From assembly GCF_023515995.1 (NCBI RefSeq), contig NZ_CP097320.1, positions 1,922,001-1,986,000 of the forward strand: a DNA stretch of 64,000 nt, given 5' to 3'. Position numbers and translations under genes: made by a program. Each line of letters starts with the position of its first letter. Position 1 is the stretch's first letter. Origin of the DNA: Candidatus Mycobacterium methanotrophicum (GTDB lineage: Bacteria > Actinomycetota > Actinomycetes > Mycobacteriales > Mycobacteriaceae). Below are positions 38,334 to 47,590 of this stretch, one piece after another. The notes under the pieces were generated by a model. It was not told the origin of the DNA. It saw only the letters and a program-made list of their open reading frames with translations, and made no database searches.

Positions 38334-39065
38334 ATGCTCATGCCAGCGAAGGTTGACGGAGTCACCCGGGCAACCGTGGTCGGTCAGTCACTCGGTGGCG
38401 GGGTGGCCATGCAGTTCAGCTATCAACATCGCGACTACTGCCAGCGACTGGTTCTCATCAGCAGCGGTGGGCTCGGGCCGGACGTGAGCTGGATATTGCG
38501 GATCCTGTCGGCGCCCGGAACCGAGCTGGTGCTGCCAGTGGTCGCGCCGCAGCCGGTGCTCAACGTCGACAACAAGCTGGGGTCATGGCTCATGTCGGCC
38601 GGAATACATTCGCCGCGCGCCGGCGAGATGTGGAACGCCTATTCGTCGCTGTCGGATCGGCAGACACGGCGGGCGTTCCTGCGTACGTTGCGCTCGGTGG
38701 TGGATTACCGCGGCCAGGCGGTCAGTGCGTTCGGCAAGATGCATCTAAGTTATGGATTACCCACCGTGCTGATTTGGGGTGAGCAGGACCGGATCATTCC
38801 TGTTGCCCACGGCTACGCCGCTCACGACGCCGTGCCGGGTAGTCGACTGGAGGTGCTCGCCGGTGTCGGGCACTTCCCGCATGTCGAGTCCCCGGCAGCG
38901 GTGGTGGACATCCTTGACGACTTCATCGCCACCACCGGGCGAGATGCCGATCTGACGAATCGAAAAGCCTGGTCAGAACCAAGATGCGGCAAAATGTCGA
39001 CTGGCAAGATCCGATCCACACGGCTTGACAATTGCCCCCGAGGGGCGGAAGGTAAACCACGTTGA
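38334..39065 (+). pseudogene. Alpha/beta hydrolase, N-terminus replaced
   Basis: From the nucleophile elbow onward the fold is complete: GQSLGGGVAMQFS (catalytic Ser), the cap region, the acid in LIWGEQDRIIPV and the His in VGHFPHVESP. The ~100 residues before the elbow, including the oxyanion-hole HG motif, are absent. The upstream frame (MPTAAPSLRLVRR) is unrelated. ATG 38334 gives a 243-residue fragment. Probably a 5'-truncated pseudogene of an esterase, lipase or dehalogenase-like enzyme. Confidence 0.7.
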
Positions 39066-39112
39066 GACTCTCAACCAGTTTGGGACGAGGTCAGCCGTCC
39101 GCTGTTGTCCTC
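39061..39112 (+). repeat. Intergenic repeat, copy B
   Basis: It begins with a small hairpin GTTGAG-ACT-CTCAAC, then TTTGGGACGAGGTCAGCCGTCC with five-base arms GGACG/CGTCC. It is the most structured of the three copies, about 60 bases before the STAS gene start region. Confidence 0.6.
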
Positions 39113-39173
39113 TCAGAGCAGTAGCTCGCGCCGAACACACCGGTGACAACCTCATATCCGGGGATCACCATGA

Positions 39174-39677
39174 ATGCTTCACCCACCCTCTCCGCGCCGC
39201 CAGAGTGCGGCTTTCTTTCCCAACCATGGGAGGGGTCACACCGCACGGTTAGTTAGTCATCGGCTGAGGTCGTCGGTAGCCGTCATCAGGGCCCACGGCG
39301 ACATCGACGCATCCAACGCTGACATTCTGACCGAGTACACGCTAGGGCATCTGATGCGTTGTCGCGGGCTGATCCTTGATCTGCGTGACGTGGATTTCTT
39401 TGGCAGCCTGGGCGTCTCGGCGCTGCACAGGGTATCCGTCTGCTGGTTGCGCGCCGGCAGGGCCTGGGCGCTAGTACCCGGTGAGGCAGTCTCCCGGATG
39501 CTGCGCATCGGTGATCCACAGGGCGTGCTACCGGCCGCGAGCACCTTCGAGGCAGCGGTGGCAACCGTCCAAAACCAGCCTCACCGTCCGCCACAGCTCA
39601 TCGCCAGCCGCAGCGACCCCGGACAGTCCTGGAGATGCGATCGCACGGTGTGTATGGTCTGCGGCGGTACACGATAG
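39174..39677 (+). CDS. STAS-domain protein (anti-sigma antagonist-like)
   Basis: Residues ~30-115 form a STAS domain: SSVAVIRAHGDIDASNADIL, then RCRGLILDLRDVDFFGSLGVSALHR, with the DFFGS serine where anti-anti-sigma factors are phosphorylated. Such proteins bind anti-sigma kinases and release sigma factors, often SigF in mycobacteria. The start is uncertain. An ATG at 39170 with GGGG upstream begins NASPTLSAPPECG in another frame and ends at TAG, so a frameshift near 39250 may have cut off the true N-terminus. The C-terminal 45 residues have a Cys pair (CMVC) and no known domain. Confidence 0.7.
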   Translation: MLHPPSPRRQSAAFFPNHGRGHTARLVSHRLRSSVAVIRAHGDIDASNADILTEYTLGHLMRCRGLILDLRDVDFFGSLGVSALHRVSVCWLRAGRAWALVPGEAVSRMLRIGDPQGVLPAASTFEAAVATVQNQPHRPPQLIASRSDPGQSWRCDRTVCMVCGGTR

Positions 39678-39704
39678 GTCCGGCAGGAACAGCGGTGCGG
39701 AATA

Positions 39705-39761
39705 TGTCAAGGCCGGTGAGACAGTTTCTTACGCGGATTTGATGAGTGCTTCGGGGGTTGG
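39705..39761 (-). repeat. 57-bp IS end, inverted identical copy at 51822-51878
   Basis: The reverse complement of 39705-39761 equals 51822-51878 at every base I compared. It contains the transposase stop and the terminal sequence TGTCAAGGCCGGTGAGACAG. Confidence 0.9.
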
Positions 39762-40110
39762 TCGGTTGATCCAGGCGATGGTGGGCAGTTTCGGTGGGGT
39801 GGGCCGGCGGTGCCGGAATCTGGCGGGGTTGGCGGCGTAGGCGGCAATCCAGGGTGGCGGCGCGTTGGGTCTGGATCTCGGTGGCGGTGCCGTAGTGCAC
39901 CGAGGCCGCGGTGTGTAGCGCGACGCCGCTGTGACGATGTACGTGGTTGTAGTAATCGAAGAACACCGCGCAGAAGGCGCGGGTGTCTTGGATGGAGCCG
40001 AACGGCCCGGGAACGCCGGGCAGTACTTGAGGGTCTTGAAATTGGCCTCCGAGTAGGGATTGTCGTTGGACACGTGCGGGCGCCTGCGGCTGCGGTCCAC
40101 ACCCAGAGTC
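39705..40110 (-). pseudogene. 3' part of an IS3-family transposase (different from the 19.5-kb copy)
   Basis: In three frames the minus strand gives RPHVSNDNPYSEANFKTLKYC, then FFDYYNHVHRHSG, and the terminal [10 protein letters not shown], the typical end of an IS3-family DDE transposase. The end of the element (39705-39761) is an exact inverted copy of 51822-51878. The 5' half is gone. Confidence 0.8.
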
Positions 40111-40197
40111 CCGGAAAGGTTGGTGCGCGGGCCTGTGACCTCGGGAGTTATCGTCGTGTGACCGGCGTGGCGGCTGTCACGGATGTGACCAACGGGT

Positions 40198-40381
40198 TTG
40201 GATGGGCTTGCAAAGCCAACCATCCGAACCCGAGGTCACATCCGCGTGCCATTCTCCCCGACATTGCCTGCCGAGACGAACACGACGCGCCGCGAGCGAC
40301 TGTTGGCGGCGTTGCAGACAGTGCCCGATCCACGCGACCGGCGCGGGGTGCGCTACTCGTTGGCCGGGGTGCTTGCGCTGG
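40198..40381 (+). pseudogene. N-terminal stub of an ISAs1-family transposase
   Basis: The frame contains RERLLAALQTVPDPRDRRGVR and YSLAGVLALAV, the conserved start of ISAs1-type transposases. It stops abruptly where the truncated GAF-ANTAR gene (opposite strand) begins at about 40382. Confidence 0.65.
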
Positions 40382-40696
40382 CGGTCCCTCCTTGAGGGTC
40401 ACGTACTGAATCTCGTCGATCTCGGCGACAAACGAGGCGCTGGCCGCCAACGCCTCCACCATGTTGTCCACCCGGTCGACCCGCAACAAGGTCACCCCGG
40501 CACCGTCGGCGCCCGGTATCGCGTGCACCGCGAACGTCGACACCTCAGCCAGCAACTCAGGTAACCCCAGGCTGCCGGCCACCAAGCCCGCCAGCTCGTC
40601 GATCCCGGCCCGCAAGTCGGCGGCGTCAACGCTAGCCTGCTGCGCGCTCAGCGACCCCGGCGGTAACCCGTCGGCGTCCTGAGTGAACTCCGTCAA
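40382..40696 (-). pseudogene. Truncated GAF-ANTAR regulator (paralogue of 36260)
   Basis: ATG 40696 starts a frame nearly identical to the first ~105 residues of the GAF-ANTAR protein at 36260 (LRAGIDELAGLVAGSLGLPEL, YVTLKEGP). It is cut at the ISAs1 remnant near 40382, so half of the GAF and the whole ANTAR domain are missing. Insertion or rearrangement through the IS is the likely cause. Confidence 0.85.
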
Positions 40697-41196
40697 CTCT
40701 GTTACCTGCGCTCAATAGTCCAGCCCGAAGCCCGACATCCCTCAACGGAAGTGCGGCCTACCCGCGCCGCAACCGCCGCGAGATGCTTCTCGCACCAAGA
40801 GTACCGTCGCGAGCAGTTGTGGACCGCGCGCCGGTACCGCCGGTCCGAGGAACGCGACCTCACGCCTGTATCCGACCGGCCACCAGCAACGCTGGCGATC
40901 CTTGCAATGGGGCGCCCCAAACGGGATTCGGCGGGTTGGTCCCAGGGTGTAGCCTGGGAGGTGCTGGGAATCTCAGCTGGTTTGGGATGGGTTCGGCTGT
41001 CCGCCGCAGAACTTTGAGGAGCGTTGGCTCCGAGGCCCGTACGCGCCGGTGATCGTCTGCAGATCAGGATCACCATGACTGTCCCACAGAGTTTTTCCAC
41101 TCGATTCGCCCCCTTACCGCGCCTGCGAACAACGACGGTTGGCTATGGCGTGGCCGCGGGCACCCCCCAGCACGGCTCGCCGACGGGTGCACGGCG
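40697..41196. other. 500-bp upstream region of the complete slipin gene
   Basis: No recognisable gene, although short frames are open. It contains repeat copy C at 40963-41030. The promoter of the slipin-xfp operon should lie here. Confidence 0.4.
40963..41030 (+). repeat. Intergenic repeat, copy C
   Basis: CTGGGAATCTCAGCTGGTTTGGGATGGGTTCGGCTGTCCGCCG aligns with copies A and B. Here the left arm is GGAT and the right GTCC, so one pair becomes T-G. That is compatible with a conserved RNA stem. It lies about 170 bases before the slipin start. Confidence 0.5.
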
Positions 41197-42051
41197 ATGA
41201 ACGCGCTGGGCGTCGTCGTCGTTGTTGTGATCGTCCTGTCACTGCTGGTGCTGGTGCTGGCGGTGCGGATCGTCAAGCAATACGAGAACGGCGTGCTGTT
41301 CCGGCTGGGCCGGGTGGTCGGAGAACGCCAACCCGGGTTGCGGCTGATCATTCCGTTCATCGATGTGCTGCACCGGATTTCGCTGCGGATCGTGACGATG
41401 CCGATCCAGTCCCAGGGGATCATCACCCGCGACAACGTCAGCGTCGACGTCTCGGCGGTGGCCTACTTCAAGGTCGTCGACGCGGTGAAGTCGGTGGTGG
41501 CGATCGAGAACATCTACGCCGCGATCGATCAGATCGCCCAAACCACGTTGCGCAAGGTGGTCGGCCAGCACAGTCTGGACGAGACGCTCTCGGAGACCGA
41601 CAAGATCAACCTCGACATCCGCGCGATCCTCGACGGCATCACCATCGAATGGGGTGTGCAGGTCACCCTGGTGGAGCTCAAAGACATCCAACTGCCCGAC
41701 AGCATGAAGCGGGCGATGGCCCGCCAAGCCGAAGCGGAGCGGGAGAAGCGCGCGAAAATCATTGCCGCCGAAGGTGAATCGCTGGCCGCTGCCGCCTTGG
41801 GCGACGCCTCGGACACCATGATGGGCCACCCGCTGGCGCTGCAGTTACGCAATCTGCAGACCCTGGTCGAGCTCGGCGTCGACAAAAACAGCACCGTCGT
41901 GTTCCCGGCACCGTTGATGTCGACCATCGCCGAACTCGGAAACTTCCTGGCCCAGGAAAGCCGCGCAGCAGTCCGACCAGAGCCACAGCCACCGATTCCC
42001 GTCCCGGCAGCGGTGCCCAACGGAACCCCCGCCGCGGAAAGCCGGCCGTGA
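41197..42051 (+). CDS. Slipin / SPFH (band 7) membrane protein, complete copy
   Basis: 284 residues: an N-terminal membrane anchor (about residues 4-25, [18 protein letters not shown]), then the SPFH domain ([51 protein letters not shown]), a charged helical region and a Pro-rich tail. These scaffolds organise membrane microdomains. From 41501 it is identical to the partial gene at the window start. ATG 41197 fits the family start. It is followed by the small membrane protein, micro-ORF and truncated xfp in the same overlapping layout as the left copy. Confidence 0.93.
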   Translation: MNALGVVVVVVIVLSLLVLVLAVRIVKQYENGVLFRLGRVVGERQPGLRLIIPFIDVLHRISLRIVTMPIQSQGIITRDNVSVDVSAVAYFKVVDAVKSVVAIENIYAAIDQIAQTTLRKVVGQHSLDETLSETDKINLDIRAILDGITIEWGVQVTLVELKDIQLPDSMKRAMARQAEAEREKRAKIIAAEGESLAAAALGDASDTMMGHPLALQLRNLQTLVELGVDKNSTVVFPAPLMSTIAELGNFLAQESRAAVRPEPQPPIPVPAAVPNGTPAAESRP

Positions 42052-42284
42052 TCGCCGCGCTGATCGTCATGTCGTGGATCGGGTGGAGTTACTGGCTGAT
42101 CTGCCGCGACATGCGATCCCCCCGGGTGAGGACGCCGGTTGCCGCGCCGGATCAGCGCGGACCCCGCGCGGCTGCGGTGCGTGGCCTTGAGGACGAACCC
42201 GATCAGTGGCCCGCCGCCCGCGGCTCCTGGACCGCACTGGACGAGCGCCAGCTCGTCCGGCTGCTCACCGACTCCGCGCCATGA
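42048..42284 (+). CDS. Small single-pass membrane protein, second copy
   Basis: Identical in sequence to 548-784, starting inside the slipin stop (GTGA) and ending in an ATGA overlap. Being downstream of the complete slipin, this copy is in an intact two-gene setting. Confidence 0.7.
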   Translation: MIAALIVMSWIGWSYWLICRDMRSPRVRTPVAAPDQRGPRAAAVRGLEDEPDQWPAARGSWTALDERQLVRLLTDSAP

Positions 42285-42367
42285 CACCGACAAGCCACGA
42301 ACTCAACCGCCAGAGCACCCCCGACGTGTCGAGCAAAGGACACCCATCACGAGCACCCAAACGATGA
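42281..42367 (+). CDS. 28-codon micro-ORF, second copy
   Basis: Same as 781-867, with ATGA overlaps at both ends. It now leads into a truncated xfp. Confidence 0.4.
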   Translation: MTPTSHELNRQSTPDVSSKGHPSRAPKR

Positions 42368-42897
42368 CGAGCACCCCAACGTTGGAACCGGAACTGCTGC
42401 ACAAGATGGACGCGTATTGGCGGGCGGCGAATTACCTGTCGGTGGGCCAGATTTATCTGTACGGCAATCCGTTGTTGAAGCGGCCGCTGGCGCTTTCGGA
42501 TGTGAAACCGCTGGTGGTGGGGCATTGGGGCACCACGCCGGGGCAGAACTTCATTTACGTGCACCTCAACCGGGTCATCACGAAGTACGACCTGGACATG
42601 TTCTATGTCGCCGGCCCCGGCCATGGGGGTCCGGCGCTGGTCGCCAACACCTACCTCGAGGGTTCGTATTCGGAGATCTATCCCGACGTCAGCCGCGACG
42701 AGTCCGGACTGAAGAAGCTGTTCACCCAATTCTCTTTCCCCGGCGGTATTTCCAGCCATGTGGCACCGACGACTCCGGGATCGATCCACGAAGGCGGGGA
42801 CCGACGACGCCGATGCGGGCTTGTGCCACGGATTTCATGCTGGCATGAGAAAGTCCCGTATTCGAACTTGATCTCAGACGCTGGAACCCTGGCGTAG
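42364..42897 (+). pseudogene. Phosphoketolase, 3'-truncated duplicate
   Basis: The first 146 codons equal the complete xfp except one Pro-to-Ser change. At 42800 homology stops in the middle of the thiamine-diphosphate domain, before the GDGEAETGP motif, and 31 unrelated codons follow to TAG. No catalytic function is possible. Confidence 0.95.
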
Positions 42898-43044
42898 TGG
42901 AGGAGAGCGATCGGAAATCGGTTCCAGTCGGGGCCGAAGTGCTCGTGCGATGTAGGTCGATATGCAGTGCCCAGTGACTCGGTGACCTCGGCGGCTCTTG
43001 CTCGCGCGTGTTCCTTGCGTTGGGGTTTGACCCAAGATGGACCC
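42801..43044. other. Junction sequence after the truncated xfp
   Basis: No recognisable gene. It includes the promoter space of the ATP-grasp gene at 43045. The minus strand is open but without known motifs. Confidence 0.4.
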
Positions 43045-44256
43045 ATGAAGGTATTGGTCACTAGCTCGCGGATGCCGTTCGCGCTGGGGATGGTGCGCAT
43101 GCTGGCGGCTGAGGGCTGCGAGGTCTATGCCGGCGACGACCACATGCTGTCGGCGGGGAACCATTCGAAGTATTTGGCGGGTCATTTCGTCTATCCGCCG
43201 GCGCGCAGCGACACGGTGGGCTTCCTCGCCGAGCTCGAACGGATCGTCGGCGAGTACGAGATCGACGTGATCATCCCGACTTTCGAAGAGGTCTTCTACA
43301 TTTCCACTCAGATCGAGCGGCTCAGTCGGGTCACGAAGATCTTTGCCTCGCCGTTTGCCACGCTGGCCCGTCTGCATCACAAGGGGGCGTTCGCGCGGCT
43401 GGTCAAGCACCTCGGGCTTCCGATCGCCGAGACCGTCCTAGTGGCCTCCGACGGCGAGCTGCGTGAGGCTATCGATCACCTCGAAAGGTACTTTGCGCGC
43501 GCCGCCTTTTCGCGCGGCGGGGCCGGCTGTCTGACTAACACTGGTCCGCTGGCCGGCGCGCTGGAGATATCCGAGGTCCAACCCACGCCGGCGTCGCCCT
43601 GGCTGGTGCAGCCGTTCGTGGACGGTGAGACGGTCTGCACCTACAGCACCGCTCACCAGGGCCGTGTCAGTGCGCATCTGATGTACCGAATCCCTCGGCA
43701 GCGGAAGCACAGCACGGGCATCCAGTTCGAGGCTGTCGACGCAACGGAGTCGCTGAAGCTGATCGAGCCGATCGTGGCCGAGCTGGACTATACGGGCCAG
43801 ATCTCCTTTGACTTCCTGATGACCGATGACGGCCTGACCTTCGTGGAGTGCAATCCACGCGCCACCGACGGCCTGCTGCTGATGCCGCGAGAAGAGCTGG
43901 CGGCGGGGCTGCTCGCCCCGCGGCCCGAGACGTTCGTGCTCCAGCCTGGGGGCCGAGTGCAGCTCGCTTTCGCCGTGCTGGCCGATGGCTTCGCTGATCG
44001 TCTGGACCGTCTGCCCGAGACGATCGGTGACCTCGCACAGGTGCGAGACGCAGGCAGTGGTTGGCACGATCCGCTGCCCACGCTGTACTCGACGCTGGCG
44101 ATCTGCCATTCCGTCGGTCAGAGCTTCCGCGAGCACATGGGCAAGGTAGTGGCCATTGCCGGCGACATGGCCTGGGACGGCGAGTACATCGACGGAATGT
44201 CGCAGGACGACGCGATGCTACTCACCCGTCTGGGCCTCCAGCGCGGCGAATCGTAG
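43045..44256 (+). CDS. ATP-grasp enzyme, carbamoyl-phosphate-synthase-like
   Basis: 403 residues with a pre-ATP-grasp Rossmann-like start (MKVLVTSSRMPFALGMVRML, then EIDVIIPTFEEVFYIS), an ATP-grasp core and the metal-binding end ISFDFLMTDDGLTFVECNPRATDG. Such stand-alone enzymes join a carboxylate to an amine, thiol or other nucleophile through an acyl phosphate. The expected lysine/glycine-rich loop reads ARAAFSRGGAGC. The substrate is unknown. It converges with the phosphatidylserine-decarboxylase-like gene; the pair may belong to one small pathway acting on an amino-acid substrate (inference). Confidence 0.85.
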   Translation: MKVLVTSSRMPFALGMVRMLAAEGCEVYAGDDHMLSAGNHSKYLAGHFVYPPARSDTVGFLAELERIVGEYEIDVIIPTFEEVFYISTQIERLSRVTKIFASPFATLARLHHKGAFARLVKHLGLPIAETVLVASDGELREAIDHLERYFARAAFSRGGAGCLTNTGPLAGALEISEVQPTPASPWLVQPFVDGETVCTYSTAHQGRVSAHLMYRIPRQRKHSTGIQFEAVDATESLKLIEPIVAELDYTGQISFDFLMTDDGLTFVECNPRATDGLLLMPREELAAGLLAPRPETFVLQPGGRVQLAFAVLADGFADRLDRLPETIGDLAQVRDAGSGWHDPLPTLYSTLAICHSVGQSFREHMGKVVAIAGDMAWDGEYIDGMSQDDAMLLTRLGLQRGES

Positions 44257-44646
44257 GACGCTGCGCCGTTTATCGGTAGAAATCTCCATTGTGCAGCCCG
44301 AGATATGCGGGCTACCTGCATACTTACCGCAGTAAACGTGCATCCCTTCGATGGTGGGGAACTGGCCAGAGAGAATGCGCGCCACGCCGGACGTTGGCGT
44401 TGCTTGCGCAGACAGATTCGTGCCGGAAATATGCCTCGTGAAGCTACAGGCGATGTTTGCAGGACGCCGGCCTTGAACGTGTACTAGTCGCGGGGAACCG
44501 CCTGCCAGTTAGGGGCGAACCTGGCTGGACAGCCACGGCGACCCCTCGACGGTTGGTCGTTCGGGGTGTACTTTTGCACTCCGGCGATCCGCCGGCCAGG
44601 AGCTGTCTGGGATCAGGCGCCTGCTCAGATCCCCGTCTGCCCGGCC
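44257..44646. other. 390-bp gap between convergent genes
   Basis: No gene recognised and no clear bidirectional terminator found by eye. The base composition is a little less GC-rich than the neighbours. Confidence 0.4.
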
Positions 44647-45903
44647 TCACGCAGTGGTGTTGGCGGTGGCGAGCTGTGATCGGACGCGTACTAGCGGCGC
44701 GTGGGGGTTCTGTGGCTGTGGGATGGCCGCGAGGGTGAAGTCGGCGATCGCGCCGGGGCGAAAGACCAGGCAGTGCGTGGAGCCGCCGAATTGGAAGTAA
44801 CCGAGTTCTTCGCCCTTGGCGATGTGGTAGCCCGCCGTGATGTTCGGGTGGATGTTGCAGGAGGAGACCTCCACCATGCCGACCGGCACGAAGGCCAGCA
44901 GGCCGATGACCGGATCATCGGCTTGGATGAGGAAGATCGCCCGCGCGGCGACATGGGCCAGGTAGGACTGCGAGTCGGTTTCGGAGTAGTAGGTGCCCTC
45001 CTTCAGGAACGCCCGCACGATCGTCCCGGCGACCGGACTGTGCCACCGGTGGTAATTGGTGGCGCTCAGAAAGCCCTGGTAGACGGTTCCGCCGACGAAC
45101 TGTTCGACCGAGTCGTCGTTGGCCAGCATGTCCTGCAGCGAATAGGGTCGGCTCTTGATCCAGAACCGGTCCTGGCGCTGAACGTCGGTGCTGATCCGGT
45201 GCGGCGTGGACTCACAGGCACTGACGATCACCGTGTCGTCCTGCGGTGAGGCGACCGGACGTGCACCGTCGGTGAAGCGTCGGGTGAAAAAGTCGTTCCA
45301 GGAGACAAAGCCCCAGTGCTCGTCGTGCGGGTCGTGCTCATATTGCTCGATCCCCACCGCCCGTTGGGCCGCAGCACACTTCCAGCCCGTGGGCGAATCG
45401 TTGAGCACGTACAGCGAATCGGGGCCGCTGAGGAACTCACACCACGCGGTCAGGATCTTCTTCAGCATCGCGTTGATGCGTGGGTCGCGGAAAGCGGCCA
45501 ACCCCGCCGGGGTTCCCGTCGCCCAGTCCAAGATCGCGCCTAGCGGGATAGTTACCACGTTCTCACCGAACTCGGGCGCCATCGTCAACACCTCATTGAT
45601 CAGGCGCACCAGCTGCGGCACACTCTCCAGGTGCCGTTTGCGGTACCGCTTGATTCGCGGCACTTGGGAGATCATCTCGTTGACGTACAACCGCACCACC
45701 GGGTCGGTGTCGATCAACTCTTGGAGCTCGGTAAGCACCGGATGGAGCGCTACGTGCTCACCCTTTGCTTCCACCCGCTCTCGGTGCCCCTCAAGCCAGG
45801 ACTCCAAATCATCCTGATCCAGCGGCAACCAGCCGGCCCGCCGCCGCACATCCCCACCATCGGGACCAGCCGCCATACCCCCAAACCTACGCCATACCCC
45901 CAA
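44647..45903 (-). CDS. Phosphatidylserine-decarboxylase-like enzyme with N-terminal associated domain
   Basis: About 418 residues (or 409 from an internal ATG at 45876). The N-terminal ~170 residues resemble the domain that precedes the PSD fold in a subgroup of soluble decarboxylases that includes fungal tryptophan decarboxylase (PsiD type). The PSD core has FVSWNDFFTRRF, GTVYQGFLSATNYHRWHSPV and the self-cleavage motif FGGSTHCLVF, where Ser becomes the pyruvoyl group. No membrane segment is evident, so an amino-acid decarboxylase is more likely than phospholipid synthesis. It convergently faces the ATP-grasp gene. Confidence 0.85.
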   Translation of the reverse strand: MGVWRRFGGMAAGPDGGDVRRRAGWLPLDQDDLESWLEGHRERVEAKGEHVALHPVLTELQELIDTDPVVRLYVNEMISQVPRIKRYRKRHLESVPQLVRLINEVLTMAPEFGENVVTIPLGAILDWATGTPAGLAAFRDPRINAMLKKILTAWCEFLSGPDSLYVLNDSPTGWKCAAAQRAVGIEQYEHDPHDEHWGFVSWNDFFTRRFTDGARPVASPQDDTVIVSACESTPHRISTDVQRQDRFWIKSRPYSLQDMLANDDSVEQFVGGTVYQGFLSATNYHRWHSPVAGTIVRAFLKEGTYYSETDSQSYLAHVAARAIFLIQADDPVIGLLAFVPVGMVEVSSCNIHPNITAGYHIAKGEELGYFQFGGSTHCLVFRPGAIADFTLAAIPQPQNPHAPLVRVRSQLATANTTA

Positions 45904-45975
45904 ACCTAACGGAAACGGTTTCCCTCAGACAGTTCTGCTCCTTGTCGCCAACCGCAACTCGGGGCCCCCTTAGGA

Positions 45976-46275
45976 TCAACTCTTCAGATAGCGGCACGCG
46001 GTCGCCCGTCCCATCCCGAATGCTTCGGCCAGACCGCGCACAAGTTCACCGGTCGCGGCAAGACGGAGCAACTGCTCTTGGCGCTCAGCGCTGAGTTGGG
46101 GGTTTGGTGGCCGGCAATCCCGCGCGCGGCGGGATTGCCGGGACACGACATCACGCTCGCGGCCAAGTTCGAGTTCGACTTCGGCCAGCGCGGCCATGAT
46201 GGCCGCCACGGCACGCCGGCTAGCAGCTATCGCTACTTCGACGTGGCCAACAGCCGCCAGCCCAAGATTTCCCAT
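45976..46275 (-). pseudogene. C-terminal fragment of a serine resolvase/invertase
   Basis: The last 75 residues read IMAALAEVELELGRERDVVSRQ, then LSAERQEQLLRLAATGELVRG and LAEAFGMGRATACRYL. This is the E-helix and DNA-binding helix-turn-helix of Tn3-type resolvases. The catalytic N-terminal domain with the active Ser is absent. Confidence 0.75.
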
Positions 46276-46277
46276 CG

Positions 46278-47114
46278 TTACAAACGAAATACCCGGTCCA
46301 AGTAGCCCGCGACGAGCGCGTCCGCGCGGCCGCGTGCCGCGACGGCCTGCCGATCAGCCTCTGCGAGCAGTTCGGCTGGATCTACGACGTGGGGGTGGGC
46401 CCGCGTCTCTTCCCCGTTGTCCAACCAGCGCTTGATTCCGGCCGTGGTTACCTCCGGATGAAACTGCACGCCCAGGCTGCGGCCGACCCGGTATGCCTGC
46501 ACGGCAGCGGCGTTCCTGGCCAGTTCGATCGCGCCCGGTGGCGGGGTAAAACTGTCGTAGTGCCATTGGAACCACGGGCCGGCCGGGATCAGCGCGGGCA
46601 CGTCGGAGTCGATACGCACCCAACCGACTTCCGGGTCCTTCGACCGGGCGACCGAACCGCCCAGCGCCCGTGCCAGTACCTGGGCGCCGAAACAGATGCC
46701 GAGCACGGCACCGCCGGCCGCGACCGCCCCGGACAGCCACCGTAGCTCGGGCGTTAGCCATCGGCCTATGCCCACGTCGTCATAGGCGGCCCACGGCGCG
46801 CCTAGCACCACCAGTAGGTCGTAGTCCGAATTGTCCGGAAAGGACACCTCGATGTTCGGTGAGTCGTGTCGATCCGCAGGCACCACCAGGAATTCATCCA
46901 CCTTCCAGCGTCGATCGGACAGCGCATCGCCGATCAGGCCGGTGGACGACACGGCGTCGTGCAAAACACACAGCGCACGCGCGGTTACTCCCCTCGGTGA
47001 GTGGTGACGCGGATCGGTACCGCTGGATCCCGTTCGCGAAGTCGCTGCGCACCCTGCGACGTCTCCCGCTAGCCCGATGTGCTTGATTCGTGGCGGCAGC
47101 GTCTCGAACATCAC
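46278..47114 (-). CDS. Class I glutamine amidotransferase-like protein
   Basis: The GATase1 fold is readable from VLHDAVSSTGLIGDAL, with the nucleophile Cys in VLGICFGAQVLARALGG and the His-Glu of the triad in VQFHPEVTT. Proteins of this GMP-synthase-like group hydrolyse glutamine or related amides; some cleave gamma-glutamyl bonds. The start is unsure. ATGs at 47114/47111 precede ~50 residues without similarity, and no better ATG or GTG lies near the domain start. The 5' end may therefore have been altered when the upstream GAF-ANTAR gene was damaged. Confidence 0.75.
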   Translation of the reverse strand: MMFETLPPRIKHIGLAGDVAGCAATSRTGSSGTDPRHHSPRGVTARALCVLHDAVSSTGLIGDALSDRRWKVDEFLVVPADRHDSPNIEVSFPDNSDYDLLVVLGAPWAAYDDVGIGRWLTPELRWLSGAVAAGGAVLGICFGAQVLARALGGSVARSKDPEVGWVRIDSDVPALIPAGPWFQWHYDSFTPPPGAIELARNAAAVQAYRVGRSLGVQFHPEVTTAGIKRWLDNGEETRAHPHVVDPAELLAEADRQAVAARGRADALVAGYLDRVFRL

Positions 47115-47149
47115 CCGGATTTCCAGGCGGGCCAGTTGATTGCCCAGGC

Positions 47150-47410
47150 AAAATTATGGACTTTCCTTTCCGAAGACGCCAGCACCTGCCGGCTACCCCG
47201 CTGATCGGCCAGCGTCGGGCCAGCCGCGGCGACGTCGAGCAACTCGACACTGCGCCACCAAGGTGTGCAGCAGATCGGCGACGTCGTAGTCGTCCGCCAG
47301 GGTGTCGGCCGACGTTGACACGACGCGACGAAAATGCGTCGAGCACCTGCTGTTCACGCTCAACCTACGCCAACCACCTCCTGAAGAATCGCTTCGCGCT
47401 GCTGGCTTTT
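47150..47410 (-). pseudogene. N-terminal remnant of another GAF-ANTAR regulator
   Basis: Across two frames the minus strand reads VSTSADTLADDYDVADLLHTLVAQC, then ELLDVAAAG, LADQRGS and VLASSER, the usual beginning of GAF-ANTAR proteins. Frame breaks and an early end leave fewer than 90 residues. Confidence 0.6.
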
Positions 47411-47552
47411 CACTGCGGTCCTCGTCCAACCACAGCCCCGCCAGCCGGACGCGGCTCGGACACGTAGTAGCGACACGCCCGCATAACGACACAGGTGGGT
47501 CTGTAAGTTAAACGGTGTAACTCCTGAGGAAGAAGGAGAACACTGTGACTGA

Positions 47553-47590
47553 TGTGATTATGGATGAGAAGTGTGATTATGGATGAGAAG
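47553..47590 (+). repeat. Tandem 19-bp duplication over the IS256 transposase start
   Basis: TGTGATTATGGATGAGAAG occurs twice without a gap (47553-47571, 47572-47590). Nineteen is not a multiple of three, so the original frame from GTG 47544 now ends at a TGA. Translation could still begin at GTG 47573 or the following ATG. Confidence 0.9.

Larger units (their letters stand above)
41501..42800. repeat. Right copy of the 1.3-kb direct repeat
   Basis: Equal to 1-1300 except T at 42703. The match ends at 42800 inside xfp. Its left limit is unknown because the other copy reaches the window edge. Exchange between the two copies would delete or circularise 41.5 kb. Confidence 0.97.

Noticed and set aside
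37930-39112. Repeats A and B as DosR boxes
   Set aside because: They share GGGAC and GTCC, but the spacing is ten bases rather than four, so they do not fit the DosR palindrome.
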